From the NCBI GenBank assembly GCA_029260755.1, contig JAJDCQ010000078.1, positions 1 to 64,000 on the forward strand: DNA of 64,000 nt. Direction: 5' to 3'. Positions 46,655 through 55,332 of this stretch are shown in pieces. Made by a program: the position numbers and the translations under genes. Positions within the stretch are counted from its first letter, which is position 1, and every line of letters starts with the position of its first letter. Source of the DNA: Planctomycetota bacterium (lineage in GTDB: Bacteria > Planctomycetota > J058 > JAJDCQ01). The notes beneath the pieces are model-generated. The model saw only the letters and a program-made list of their open reading frames with translations. It made no database searches and had not been told where the DNA came from.

Positions 46655-48340
46655 ATGCACAGCCTCCTCGTGCTGACCGCCGCCGACGGCGAGCAGGAGC
46701 TCCCGCTCGGCGACGGCCGCCAGCTCCTCGTCTTCGAGCCGCGGCCCGGCCTCGACATGCACGTGCGCCTCGGCGAGACGCGCGAGAGCAACGAGGACTG
46801 CCGCGCCGAGGTGCGGCTCTCGGGCGACCGGCTCCTCGTCTACAGCCTCCGCGCGTACCAGGCCCTCACCGTCAACGGCATGAACCCCTCCTACGAGGAC
46901 GGCGCCGCGATCCTCGAGGCGGGCGACGTCCTCACGATCGACGAGGTCTCCCTTCGGTTCCTGGCCCCGGGCGTGAGTCGCGGCGCCGACGGGGACGCGT
47001 CGGGCTCCTACGTCGAGGTCACCTCCGACGATGGGACGGCGTCCGAGCAGGTCGCCGAGACCGACGCGAAGGTCGCCGCGGCGGCGGGCACCTCCCCGTT
47101 CGGCTCGCTCCCCGCGGTGAGCGCGGTCGCCGAGAAGCGCGCCCGCGAGGGGCTGCGCGGCCTCGCGGCGATCGCCCGCGAGGCGATCCTCACCGACGAT
47201 CCGAAGCTCATCATCCAGCGGACGCTCGACCGGATCGCCGAGCAGCTCCCCGACGGCTGCTGCGGGTCGGTGATGTGGCGCGTCGCCACCGGCGGGGCGT
47301 GGAAGCGCGTCGCGCGGGCCGGCCCGGGCAAGGCGCCGGTCGGGCAGTCGATCATCCGACACTTCGCGCGCAGCACCGACCCGGTTCTGCTCTCGGACGC
47401 TGGCGGGGAGTTCGGCCCGGACGCCGACGTCCGATCGCTCCTCTGCGTCCCGGTCGTCCGGGGGAGCGGCGTGAGCGGGATCGTCATCCTGAGCCACCCC
47501 GAGGCCGGCCGCTTCGACGAGACCGACAAGGTCATGCTCGGCGCCGCCGCCGAGACGCTCGCGACCGCCCTCGACGCGATCGACCAGGGCCGCGAGAAGG
47601 AGGCGACGAAGACGCGCGACGCCAAGCGCGCCGGACGGCGGCTCGAGCACGTCCTCGAGGTGGCGCGCCTCAAGACCGGCGAGACGGGCATCACTCTCGG
47701 CGAGATCACCGTCGCGACCCGCTTCGTCGACCGGGGCGACACGACCGGCGCCTTCGCCGAGGCGATCCCCTCGCCGATGCCCGGCAGCCCGTCGCGAACG
47801 CTCGTCGGCCTCGGCGAGGTGCTCGGCCAGGCGCCGGTGGTCGACGCCGCCCGCGCCGTCGCGGCGATCCGCGCCCTCGCCCCGCATCGGGTCCCGCCCG
47901 GGGCGATCGTCGGCGAGATCTCGCGCGTACTCGCCGTCGCCGGGATCCCGCCAGCCGGCACCGCCATGGTCGCCGTCGCCGACCCCGCCGACGCCCGCAT
48001 CCTCCTGTTCGCGTCCGGGCGACCGGTCGCGATCCGGCTCGACGCGGCGTCCGGCGTCGCGGTCCCGGTCCACCTCCCGACCACCTCCGAGGGGCTCAAT
48101 GCGCCCGACGGGCCGCAGGGCGGTCGGCCGACTCCCGTCCCGTTCGCCCCCGGCGACATCGTCGTCCTGATCGCGGGCGGCTTCGCCTCCGCCGCGAAAC
48201 GGATGCTGGACGCCTTCTGCGAAGCGCTCGGCGGACAGCAAGAGCTGGCGGCGATCCTCGACGCGCTGTCCGCCGGCGTCGAGCGAGCCGTCGTGCCCGG
48301 GCGCTGCGCGTCGGTCGTGCTCCTCCGGCGCGACCGGTGA
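46655..48340 (+). CDS. FHA-GAF-PP2C-like regulatory protein (phosphatase domain degenerate)
   Basis: The protein is 561 aa. ATG 46655 follows GGGAGAGGG. Residues 20-105 look like an FHA-type sandwich (VRLGETRESNEDCRAEVRLS, ALTVNGMNPSYEDGAAILEA). Unlike a standard FHA domain, the GR and SxxH recognition motifs are not obvious. A GAF domain spans about 160-315 (AREAILTDDPKLIIQRTLDR, RSLLCVPVVRGSGVSGIVIL, ETDKVMLGAAAETLATALDA). The C-terminal 230 residues follow the SpoIIE/PP2C order, but the metal-binding Asp motifs read RGDTTGAFAE, LGEVLGQ and AGGFASA where GD..YD, GDvxGxG and TDG are expected. It is probably a non-catalytic or binding-only phosphatase-like domain. It diverges from ygeW. Confidence 0.75.
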   Translation: MHSLLVLTAADGEQELPLGDGRQLLVFEPRPGLDMHVRLGETRESNEDCRAEVRLSGDRLLVYSLRAYQALTVNGMNPSYEDGAAILEAGDVLTIDEVSLRFLAPGVSRGADGDASGSYVEVTSDDGTASEQVAETDAKVAAAAGTSPFGSLPAVSAVAEKRAREGLRGLAAIAREAILTDDPKLIIQRTLDRIAEQLPDGCCGSVMWRVATGGAWKRVARAGPGKAPVGQSIIRHFARSTDPVLLSDAGGEFGPDADVRSLLCVPVVRGSGVSGIVILSHPEAGRFDETDKVMLGAAAETLATALDAIDQGREKEATKTRDAKRAGRRLEHVLEVARLKTGETGITLGEITVATRFVDRGDTTGAFAEAIPSPMPGSPSRTLVGLGEVLGQAPVVDAARAVAAIRALAPHRVPPGAIVGEISRVLAVAGIPPAGTAMVAVADPADARILLFASGRPVAIRLDAASGVAVPVHLPTTSEGLNAPDGPQGGRPTPVPFAPGDIVVLIAGGFASAAKRMLDAFCEALGGQQELAAILDALSAGVERAVVPGRCASVVLLRRDR

Positions 48341-48815
48341 GCCCGCGCGCGTCGATCACCTGCGTCGCGACGCTCCTCGCCGTCACGGCGGGGCGCCGGT
48401 CCGTGTCCTACGTGCCGTCCCGTGAGATCGCCGACTCGATCCCGCGCCCCTGGCCGAGGACGCGCTGCATGAGGCGTGCGTCCACGAGCAGACGGTCGCC
48501 ACGAGCGCCTCGCAAGAGGTGATGATCGACTTCACCGACGACGGGCTCGTCCTCACGAAGACACCCATCGGCGAGGCGGGGTCGAGGGTCGTCTCGGTAA
48601 CGAGGTTACCTACCCAAGGTAGCGCGCGATCACGTCTCTGGGCCGGCCCGTTGCGGGTTTCCGACGGAACGCGGTAGTTCTCGCCCGGAGAAAGTGGCCA
48701 TTGCCGGATGGGCGCGAACCAGGACGGGGCGGCTGCTTGTGGGCCCCCGGGACGAGAGGCACCATCGTCGTGGACGGTCTCGCCGGGACCGACTCGTCGA
48801 TGGAGGGAGCCCGCG
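48341..48815 (+). other. Intergenic region with two small hairpins and a possible gene remnant
   Basis: No full gene is supported. An open stretch on the plus strand from about 48425 (ending near 48677) reads ...LAEDALHEACVHEQTVATSA and MIDFTDDGLVLTKTPIGEAG, which looks coded but has no good start and may be a fragment. Two adjacent hairpins, GGTAAC-GAG-GTTACC (48596-48610) and TACC-CAA-GGTA (48611-48621), follow within it. A strong ribosome site TGGAGGGAG (48801-48809) belongs to the next gene. Confidence 0.4.
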
Positions 48816-51800
48816 GTGCATCCCGAAGAGCGTCAGCTCCTCGACCAGCTCGTCCGGACCGGACGGCTCGCGCCTGCGGACGCCGAGGCCTGCGCCGCGA
48901 TCAGGCGCGGCGGCGGCCCGCCGGTCCGCCAGCTCCTGGTTCAGCGCGGCGTCCTGACCGGCGGCGAGATCGGACCGACCGTCGGGACTGCGCCGTCCTC
49001 GCCGGGGAGCAGCGGGCCGATCGCCCCGACCTACCACCAGCCGCTGCCGCCCTCGAGCGATCCGGGCGCCTTCGCTCCGACCGTCGTGCCGCCCGTCCCA
49101 CCCTCGAGCGGTCCGGGGGCGTTCGCCCCGACCGTCGTCCCGCCCGTCCCGCCGAGGAGTGACCCCGCCGCGTTCGCGCCGACGGTGATGCCGAGCTCGA
49201 GCGACCCTTCGGCGTTCGCGCCGACGGCCGTGCCGCGGCAGCCGGCCTCGGACCCCGGTGACTTCATCCCCACCGTCGTCCCGCCGCCGGGCTCGAGCGT
49301 CGCGCCGTCGACCGGCTTCCGGGCGCCACGGCGCCACGTCCCCTCCGCCGACGACGTCGGCACCGCGGTCGGCCCGCCCCCGCCGTCATCGGGGATGAAC
49401 CCGAGAGGGAGCGCGTCGTCGTCGGGTCGCCACGCGCCGGGCTTCGCCTCGGCCCCGGCGGCGCCGGCGGTCCCGGTCGCCTCGCGATCAGGGGCCGCGC
49501 CCGCCTCGGCCTCGGGCAGCCGACCGGCGAGCCAGTCGGGCAGCCGGGCGATCCCCGACGAGGTCGCCGTCGCCCGCGACGACCCCGAGCGCGGCCAGGT
49601 CGGCCGCTACGTCCTCGTCGACGAGCTCGGGCGCGGCGGCATGGGCGTCGTCTGGCGATGCTACGACACCGAGCTCGGCCGCTCGGTCGCGCTCAAGATG
49701 ATCCTCGACCCCGCCCGGATGGGCGAGGCGGGCGTGCGCCGACTCCATCGCGAGGCGCGGGCGGCCGCCGCCCTCCGCCACCCGGGCATCTGCGCCGTCC
49801 ACGAGGTCGGCGAGCACGAGGGCAAGCCCTACCTCGTGATGGACTTCATCCAGGGCGAGGACCTCGAGAAGCGCCACGGTCGCGACCCGCTCCCCCCGCG
49901 GCGGATCGCCGAGGTGATCCACGACCTCGCCGACGCGCTCCACCACGCGCACGAGGCCGGCATCGTCCACCGCGACGTGAAGCCGCCGAACGTGCTCATC
50001 GACGAGGGCGGCAAGGTCCACCTCGTCGACTTCGGCATCGCGCGCACCGACGATGCCCGGACGCAGCTCACGCTGACCGGGCAGATGATCGGCACGCCCC
50101 AGTTCATCTCGCCCGAGCAGGCGAAGGGCGACCACGGAGCGGTCGGCCCGCCCGCGGACGTCTTCTCGCTCGGCGGCGTCCTCTACTGGCTCCTGACCGG
50201 CAAGCCGCCGTTCGACGGCGACAACCTCCTCGGCGTCCTGCGGAAGGTCTTCACCGAGGACCCCGACCCGCCGCGGCAGCTCGACCCGACCGTCCACCCC
50301 GACCTCGACACGATCGCGATGCGGTGCATGGAGAAGGAGCTCCATCGCCGCTACGCCACCTGCGCCGACGTGAAGCGCGAGCTCCGCCGGTTCCTCGACG
50401 GCGAGGCGATCACCGCCCGCCCCCTCAGCCGGGTCGACAAGACGCGGCGCTGGGCGCGCCGGAACCCGGCGCGCGTCGTCGCGCTCGCCCTCGGCGGGTT
50501 CCTCGTCCTCGCCCTGCCGGTGCTCGCCGTCGGCTCGTGGCTCGCGACCGAGCGCGCGGCCGACGCGGCCGCCGCCGAGGCGCGGGCGGGGATCGAGCGC
50601 GGCGCGCGCGAGGCGGCCGAGCGGGCCTGGACCGAGCTCGACACCGCCAGGCAGGAGGCTCGCGAGGCCCGGTCCGGCGAGAGCGAGGCCGCCCGGCGCG
50701 ATCGGATGGACGCCCTCCTCGCGCTCGGGCTCGCCGCGTTCGGGGAGAGCCGCCGGTTCGAGGGCGTCGCGCCCGATGAGGCCGACGCGGCGCAGCTCAT
50801 GTTCCGCGCGGCGATGGACCTCGGCCGGATCGCCCTGCAGGCCGAGCAATGGGCGGTCGCCGCCGGCGCGTTCGAGAAGGCGGCGTCGCTCGGCGTCGCC
50901 GACGACGAGGCGCAGGCCGCTCTCGAGAGCGTGGCGACCGCGCGCGGGGAGCTGCTCGCCAGTCACCGCCGCATCATCGAGGACGTCCTCGAGCGCGCCC
51001 GCCGCGGCGAGCTCCTGGCCGTCCGGGAGTCCTACGAGGACGCGCTCTTCACGATCGTTCGGTACCCCGAGGCGCAGACGATCGAGATCCTGGCCGAGGA
51101 GCTCGATCGCGTGACGACCGAGCTGCGCGAGGTGAGCTTCGCGATCTTCCGGGAGGCGGCGACGCCCGACGCCGAGGAGCGGCGCGCCGGCGTCCGTCCG
51201 ATCGACGACGTCGAGGAGATCCTCGCCGCGGTCCGCGACGCCGAGCCGGGCGCCGAGCTGCAGCAGCCGCTCGTCTCGCGCCTCGGTCGCCTCGAGCGTC
51301 GGGTCGAGGAGCGCGAGGCGCGGCGCCGGCAGAGCCTCGGCGTCCGCCTCGTCCCGAGCGTGAACGTGATCCTGGCGCTCGCCCAGACCGAGCGGATCGA
51401 CGGGGCCCGCCGGCAGACGGCGCAGCTCTGCGGCGAGGCGCTCGGCCGCCTCGGCCTGCCCGAGGCGATCCCCGCGCTGCGGCGTCACCTCCTCGTCGAG
51501 CGCGACGAGGTGCGCGCCGTCGTCCCGGCGAACGCGCTCATCCAGGTCGGAGGCCAGGCCGAGATCGACCTCGTCATCCGGCTCCAGGAGCGGCTCGGCA
51601 GCAACGGGCCGTTCGCCTCCGCGGTCGGTCGCTACCTCGCGGCGCGGCGGGGGGCTGCCGTCCCGCCCGCTCCGGTCGCGGGTGCGACGCCTGGCGCGAC
51701 GTCGACGTCGGGGACCGGCAAGCCGCCGCCCTTCACCGGCGCCGACGCGACGCGCCCGCCGGACCCCGCGCCCCCCGATGGGACCGGTCCGCAGACGGCG

Positions 51801-53273
51801 AACGAGTGGGTCGATCGCGGACACGACCTCGCCGCGCAGGGCCGGGTCGAGGAGGCGCTCGCCGCCTACGACCGGGCGATCGAGCTCGACCCGCGGAACG
51901 CCACCGCCTTCAACAACCGCGGGGCGGTGAAGGCCGACCGGGGCGATGTCGACGGGGCGATCGCCGACTACACTCGATCGATCGAGCACGACCCGAGTAA
52001 CGCCCACGTCTGGGCCAACCGCGGTCGCTACCGGTCCGGGAAGGGCGACCACGAAGGGGCGATCGGCGACCTCGAGCGGGCGGTGAAGCTCAACCCCAAC
52101 CTCGCCCTCGCCTGGTGCTTCCTCGGCACGGCCCGGCGCGAGGCGGGCGACCTCGAGGGGGCGCTCCGCGACGCCGACCGGGCGGTGGAGCTCGGCCCGA
52201 GCCTCGACATCGTCTTCTCCCACCGAGGGATCACCCACCTCGAGCGGCGGGACCCGGCCCGCGCCCTGGCCGACTTCGAGCGCGCCCTCGAGATCGACCC
52301 GCGTTGCGCCGAGAGTCACTGTGACCGGGCGCTCGCGAAGGAGCGCCTCGGCGATCAGGAGGGGTCGTACCGCGATCTCCTCCGGGCCGTCGAGCTCGAC
52401 CCCGCCCTCGCTCGCGGATGGAGCAACCTCGGCGCGGTCCACTACGACCGGGGCGATCTCCAGTCGGCCGTCCGCGCGTGCAGCCGCGCGATCGAGCTCG
52501 ACCCGACCGAGGTGCGCGCGTGGCTCAACCGCGGGATGACCTACCGTTACCTCAACGAGCCGAGGAAGGCGATCGCCGACCTCGACCGCACCCTCGAGCT
52601 CTTCCCCCGGTCGCTCGCCGCGATCGTGACGCGCGCATCCTGCTGGATGGACCTCGGCGAGCTCGCGCGGTCGCGGGCCGACTTCGACCGGGCGCTGCAG
52701 ATCGCGCCCGACGACGTGAAGGCGCTCTCGAACCGGGGCGTCCTCTGCGTCCGGATGGGTGACCGCGAGGGGGCGAGCCGCGACTTCGAGCGGGCGCTCC
52801 AGCTCGCGCCCGAGGACGCGTCGGTGTGGAGCAACCGCGCCCTCCTCCGGGGCCAGACGGGCGACGCCGAGGGCGCCCTCGCCGACTGGAACAAGGCGGT
52901 GGAGCTCGCCCCCGACGACGCGATGATCCTGAGCAACCGGGCGATCACGCTCCGGAACCGGCGCGACTACGCCGGCGCGCTCGCCGACTGCACCCGCGCG
53001 GTCGAGGTCGACCCGCTCTACGCGAGCGCCTGGCGCGTCCTCGGGACGGTCCGCGGCGAGACCAACGACCCGCGCGCGGCGATCGAGGCCTTCGATCGGG
53101 CGATCGAGCTCGAGCCCCGGGACGCGACTGCCTGGCTGTTCCGCGGCATGACGAAGGCCCGCACCGGCGACCGGGCCGGGGCGAAGAGCGACCTCGAGCG
53201 CGCCCGCGATCTCTACCCATCCGGCAGCCCGCAGCAGGCGCAGGTGCAGCAGCACCTCGACGGCCTTCGCTGA
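48816..53273 (+). CDS. Large serine/threonine kinase with membrane helix and TPR array
   Basis: The protein is 1485 aa. GTG 48816 is 6 bp after TGGAGGGAG; an upstream in-frame ATG (48708) is less likely. The N-terminus has a helical segment (ERQLLDQLVRTGRLAPADAE) and several copies of a PSSDPGAFAPTVVPPVP-type repeat. The kinase spans about 261-530 (LGRGGMGVVWRCYD, VALKMI, IVHRDVKPPNVLI, LVDFGIART, FISPEQA), with all catalytic motifs intact. A membrane helix (VVALALGGFLVLALPVLAVG, about 553-573) follows, then a coiled Ala/Glu/Arg region and HEAT-like part (about 580-960). Residues about 1000-1485 hold roughly 13-14 TPR units, each with the (D/E)LDP...A(W/F)xNRG pattern. It is probably a receptor-type kinase with a protein-binding outer region. 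Confidence 0.9.
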   Translation: MHPEERQLLDQLVRTGRLAPADAEACAAIRRGGGPPVRQLLVQRGVLTGGEIGPTVGTAPSSPGSSGPIAPTYHQPLPPSSDPGAFAPTVVPPVPPSSGPGAFAPTVVPPVPPRSDPAAFAPTVMPSSSDPSAFAPTAVPRQPASDPGDFIPTVVPPPGSSVAPSTGFRAPRRHVPSADDVGTAVGPPPPSSGMNPRGSASSSGRHAPGFASAPAAPAVPVASRSGAAPASASGSRPASQSGSRAIPDEVAVARDDPERGQVGRYVLVDELGRGGMGVVWRCYDTELGRSVALKMILDPARMGEAGVRRLHREARAAAALRHPGICAVHEVGEHEGKPYLVMDFIQGEDLEKRHGRDPLPPRRIAEVIHDLADALHHAHEAGIVHRDVKPPNVLIDEGGKVHLVDFGIARTDDARTQLTLTGQMIGTPQFISPEQAKGDHGAVGPPADVFSLGGVLYWLLTGKPPFDGDNLLGVLRKVFTEDPDPPRQLDPTVHPDLDTIAMRCMEKELHRRYATCADVKRELRRFLDGEAITARPLSRVDKTRRWARRNPARVVALALGGFLVLALPVLAVGSWLATERAADAAAAEARAGIERGAREAAERAWTELDTARQEAREARSGESEAARRDRMDALLALGLAAFGESRRFEGVAPDEADAAQLMFRAAMDLGRIALQAEQWAVAAGAFEKAASLGVADDEAQAALESVATARGELLASHRRIIEDVLERARRGELLAVRESYEDALFTIVRYPEAQTIEILAEELDRVTTELREVSFAIFREAATPDAEERRAGVRPIDDVEEILAAVRDAEPGAELQQPLVSRLGRLERRVEEREARRRQSLGVRLVPSVNVILALAQTERIDGARRQTAQLCGEALGRLGLPEAIPALRRHLLVERDEVRAVVPANALIQVGGQAEIDLVIRLQERLGSNGPFASAVGRYLAARRGAAVPPAPVAGATPGATSTSGTGKPPPFTGADATRPPDPAPPDGTGPQTANEWVDRGHDLAAQGRVEEALAAYDRAIELDPRNATAFNNRGAVKADRGDVDGAIADYTRSIEHDPSNAHVWANRGRYRSGKGDHEGAIGDLERAVKLNPNLALAWCFLGTARREAGDLEGALRDADRAVELGPSLDIVFSHRGITHLERRDPARALADFERALEIDPRCAESHCDRALAKERLGDQEGSYRDLLRAVELDPALARGWSNLGAVHYDRGDLQSAVRACSRAIELDPTEVRAWLNRGMTYRYLNEPRKAIADLDRTLELFPRSLAAIVTRASCWMDLGELARSRADFDRALQIAPDDVKALSNRGVLCVRMGDREGASRDFERALQLAPEDASVWSNRALLRGQTGDAEGALADWNKAVELAPDDAMILSNRAITLRNRRDYAGALADCTRAVEVDPLYASAWRVLGTVRGETNDPRAAIEAFDRAIELEPRDATAWLFRGMTKARTGDRAGAKSDLERARDLYPSGSPQQAQVQQHLDGLR

Positions 53274-53372
53274 TCCCCGGGAATGCCCCCCTCGAGTCGA
53301 ATGTGTACCGCCCGCGCGGAGCGCCTCGCTCCCTGCGGTCCCCGAGAGCCTCGTCGAGGCAAGGAGCGAGTC

Positions 53373-55193
53373 GTGAGGATGAGTTACTGGCGCCTTCCCG
53401 TGATCGTGGCGGTCGCCGTGATCGCCGCCGAGCGCGTGGCGTACTCCCAGGAAGGACCCCGGCAGGAGAAGGGCGAGATCGACGCGGTCACCCTGTTCCG
53501 GGGCCAGGCGCTCGTGCAGCGTCGGGTGCCGGTGAACGCGCCGAAGGGTCGCCTCGAGCTCGTCGTCACCGACCTGCCCGAGCAGGTGGTGGCCGACAGC
53601 CTCTTCGCCGAGGGCGACGGCATCGAGGTCCGGGCGGTCCGATTCCGGACCCGGGCGGTCGGCGAGAGCCCGCGCGAGAAGATCCGCGCGATCCAGGACG
53701 AGACCCAGAAGCTCCAGGATGAGCTCGCCTGGGTGACCAAGCAGAAGCGGCTCCTCGCCGAGCGCGAGGCCTTCCTCGCCAAGCTCGAGAACTTCGCGGC
53801 GCCGACGGCGAGCATGGAGCTCTCCAAGGGCGTGCTCGACGCGACCTCGCTCGAGCGGATCGCGACGTTCTCGTTCGACCAGCGGAAGCAGGCGGCCGAG
53901 GCGCTCCAGAAGCTCGAGCTCGAGGAGCGCAAGCTGCAGGCCGCCCTCCTCCTGGCCCAGCGTCGGCTCGCCGAGATCAGCGCGGGGAGCTCGAAGACGG
54001 TGCGCGAGGCCGTCGTCTTCCTCGAGAAGCGCGACGCCGCCGCCGGCGTCATCCGGCTGAGCTACCTCGTCAGCCAGGCGAGCTGGATCCCGACCTACAA
54101 CTTCCGGGCGAAGCGCGGCGTCGAGAAGATCGAGGTCGAGTACAACGCCCTCATCCGTCAGATGAGCGGCGAGGACTGGAGCGGCGTCGAGCTGACCCTC
54201 TCGACCGCATCGCCCGCCCTCAGCTCCCAGGGCCCGGGCCTCGCCCCCTTCAAGGTGCGGCTCGCCTCGGCGGGCCAGCAGGGCGACGGGCAGCAGATGG
54301 CGGAGGCCTACCGCGCCTTCAAGGGACGCCTCAAGCAGGCCGAGTTCCAGCAGCGCGGGGCGCAGCGACTGGCCGACAACCAGAGCTTCAACTGGGCCAT
54401 GAACTCCGCGGCCAACGACTTCCAGGGGCTCGAGCTCCGGGCCGGCCAGGAGCAGCTCGACCTCCTCGCCCTGCAGCCGGTCGGCGCCGACGAGGGGCCG
54501 AGCGTCACCTACCACCTCGAGTCGGCCGTCAGTCTCGACAGCCGCTCCGACCTCCAGATGGTTCCGATCGTCGAGCTGTCGCTTCCGAGCCGCTTCTACC
54601 ACGTCGCGACGCCGGTCCTGACGAGCTACGTCTACCGCGAGGCGGAGCTCGCGAACGACGGGATCGAGGCGCTCCTCGCCGGCGAGGTGAGCGCCTACCT
54701 CGACGGGCGCTTCGTCGGCCGCGGCGAGATCCCCATGGTCGCGCGCGGCCAGGCCTTCGTCGTCGGCTTCGGAGCGGATGGGCAGCTCCGCGCCCGGCGC
54801 GAGCTCGTCGAGAAGACCGACACCGTCCAGGGCGGGAACCGCGAGGTGAGCTTCGACTACCGCCTCGTCATAGAGAACTACAAGACCGAGGCGGTGAAGC
54901 TCCGCCTGATCGACCGCATCCCGGTCCCCGAGCGGTCGGCAGACGTCCGGATCACCCTCGCCGAGATGAAGGAGAAGCTCAGCGCCGACAAGCTCTACCT
55001 CCGGGTCGAGCGCCCGAACGGGATCCTCCGCTGGGACATCGAGGTCGCCGCCGTGAGCTCGGGCGACGTGGCCTGGACCCTCGACTACGGCTACCGGCTC
55101 GAGTTCGCCAAGAACCAGGCCCTCGGAACGAGCGAGGGGCCGGGTCAGGCCGACGAGTTCCATCGGATCCAGCGAGCGCGGACCCGGCGCTGA
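53373..55193 (+). CDS. MuiA-family (DUF4139) secreted protein
   Basis: The protein is 606 aa. GTG 53373 is 6 nt after AAGGAG; ATG 53379 is the alternative. The signal peptide is SYWRLPVIVAVAVIAAERVA with cleavage after AYS-Q. The N-terminal part matches the DUF4140 type (IDAVTLFRGQALVQRRVPVN, LELVVTDLPEQVVADSLFAE). A coiled coil spans about 100-225 (EKIRAIQDETQKLQDELAWV). The DUF4139 domain follows (LSYLVSQASWIPTYNFRAKR, DWSGVELTLSTASPA, DYRLVIENYKTEAVKLRLID). The family is named after a mucoidy inhibitor and its biochemical role is not established. Probably periplasmic. Confidence 0.88.
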   Translation: MRMSYWRLPVIVAVAVIAAERVAYSQEGPRQEKGEIDAVTLFRGQALVQRRVPVNAPKGRLELVVTDLPEQVVADSLFAEGDGIEVRAVRFRTRAVGESPREKIRAIQDETQKLQDELAWVTKQKRLLAEREAFLAKLENFAAPTASMELSKGVLDATSLERIATFSFDQRKQAAEALQKLELEERKLQAALLLAQRRLAEISAGSSKTVREAVVFLEKRDAAAGVIRLSYLVSQASWIPTYNFRAKRGVEKIEVEYNALIRQMSGEDWSGVELTLSTASPALSSQGPGLAPFKVRLASAGQQGDGQQMAEAYRAFKGRLKQAEFQQRGAQRLADNQSFNWAMNSAANDFQGLELRAGQEQLDLLALQPVGADEGPSVTYHLESAVSLDSRSDLQMVPIVELSLPSRFYHVATPVLTSYVYREAELANDGIEALLAGEVSAYLDGRFVGRGEIPMVARGQAFVVGFGADGQLRARRELVEKTDTVQGGNREVSFDYRLVIENYKTEAVKLRLIDRIPVPERSADVRITLAEMKEKLSADKLYLRVERPNGILRWDIEVAAVSSGDVAWTLDYGYRLEFAKNQALGTSEGPGQADEFHRIQRARTRR

Positions 55194-55332
55194 CCTCCGG
55201 CCCGGGCGGATGAGCTTCATCCACAACGCCGTCTTTGCCCCGGACTTGCGTCGATCCGCTTGCACGGATCTCCGGGCGGAGTACGGTCGATGAAAGGAAA
55301 CTTTCCCGGGCCAATCCAGGAGACTCACGATC

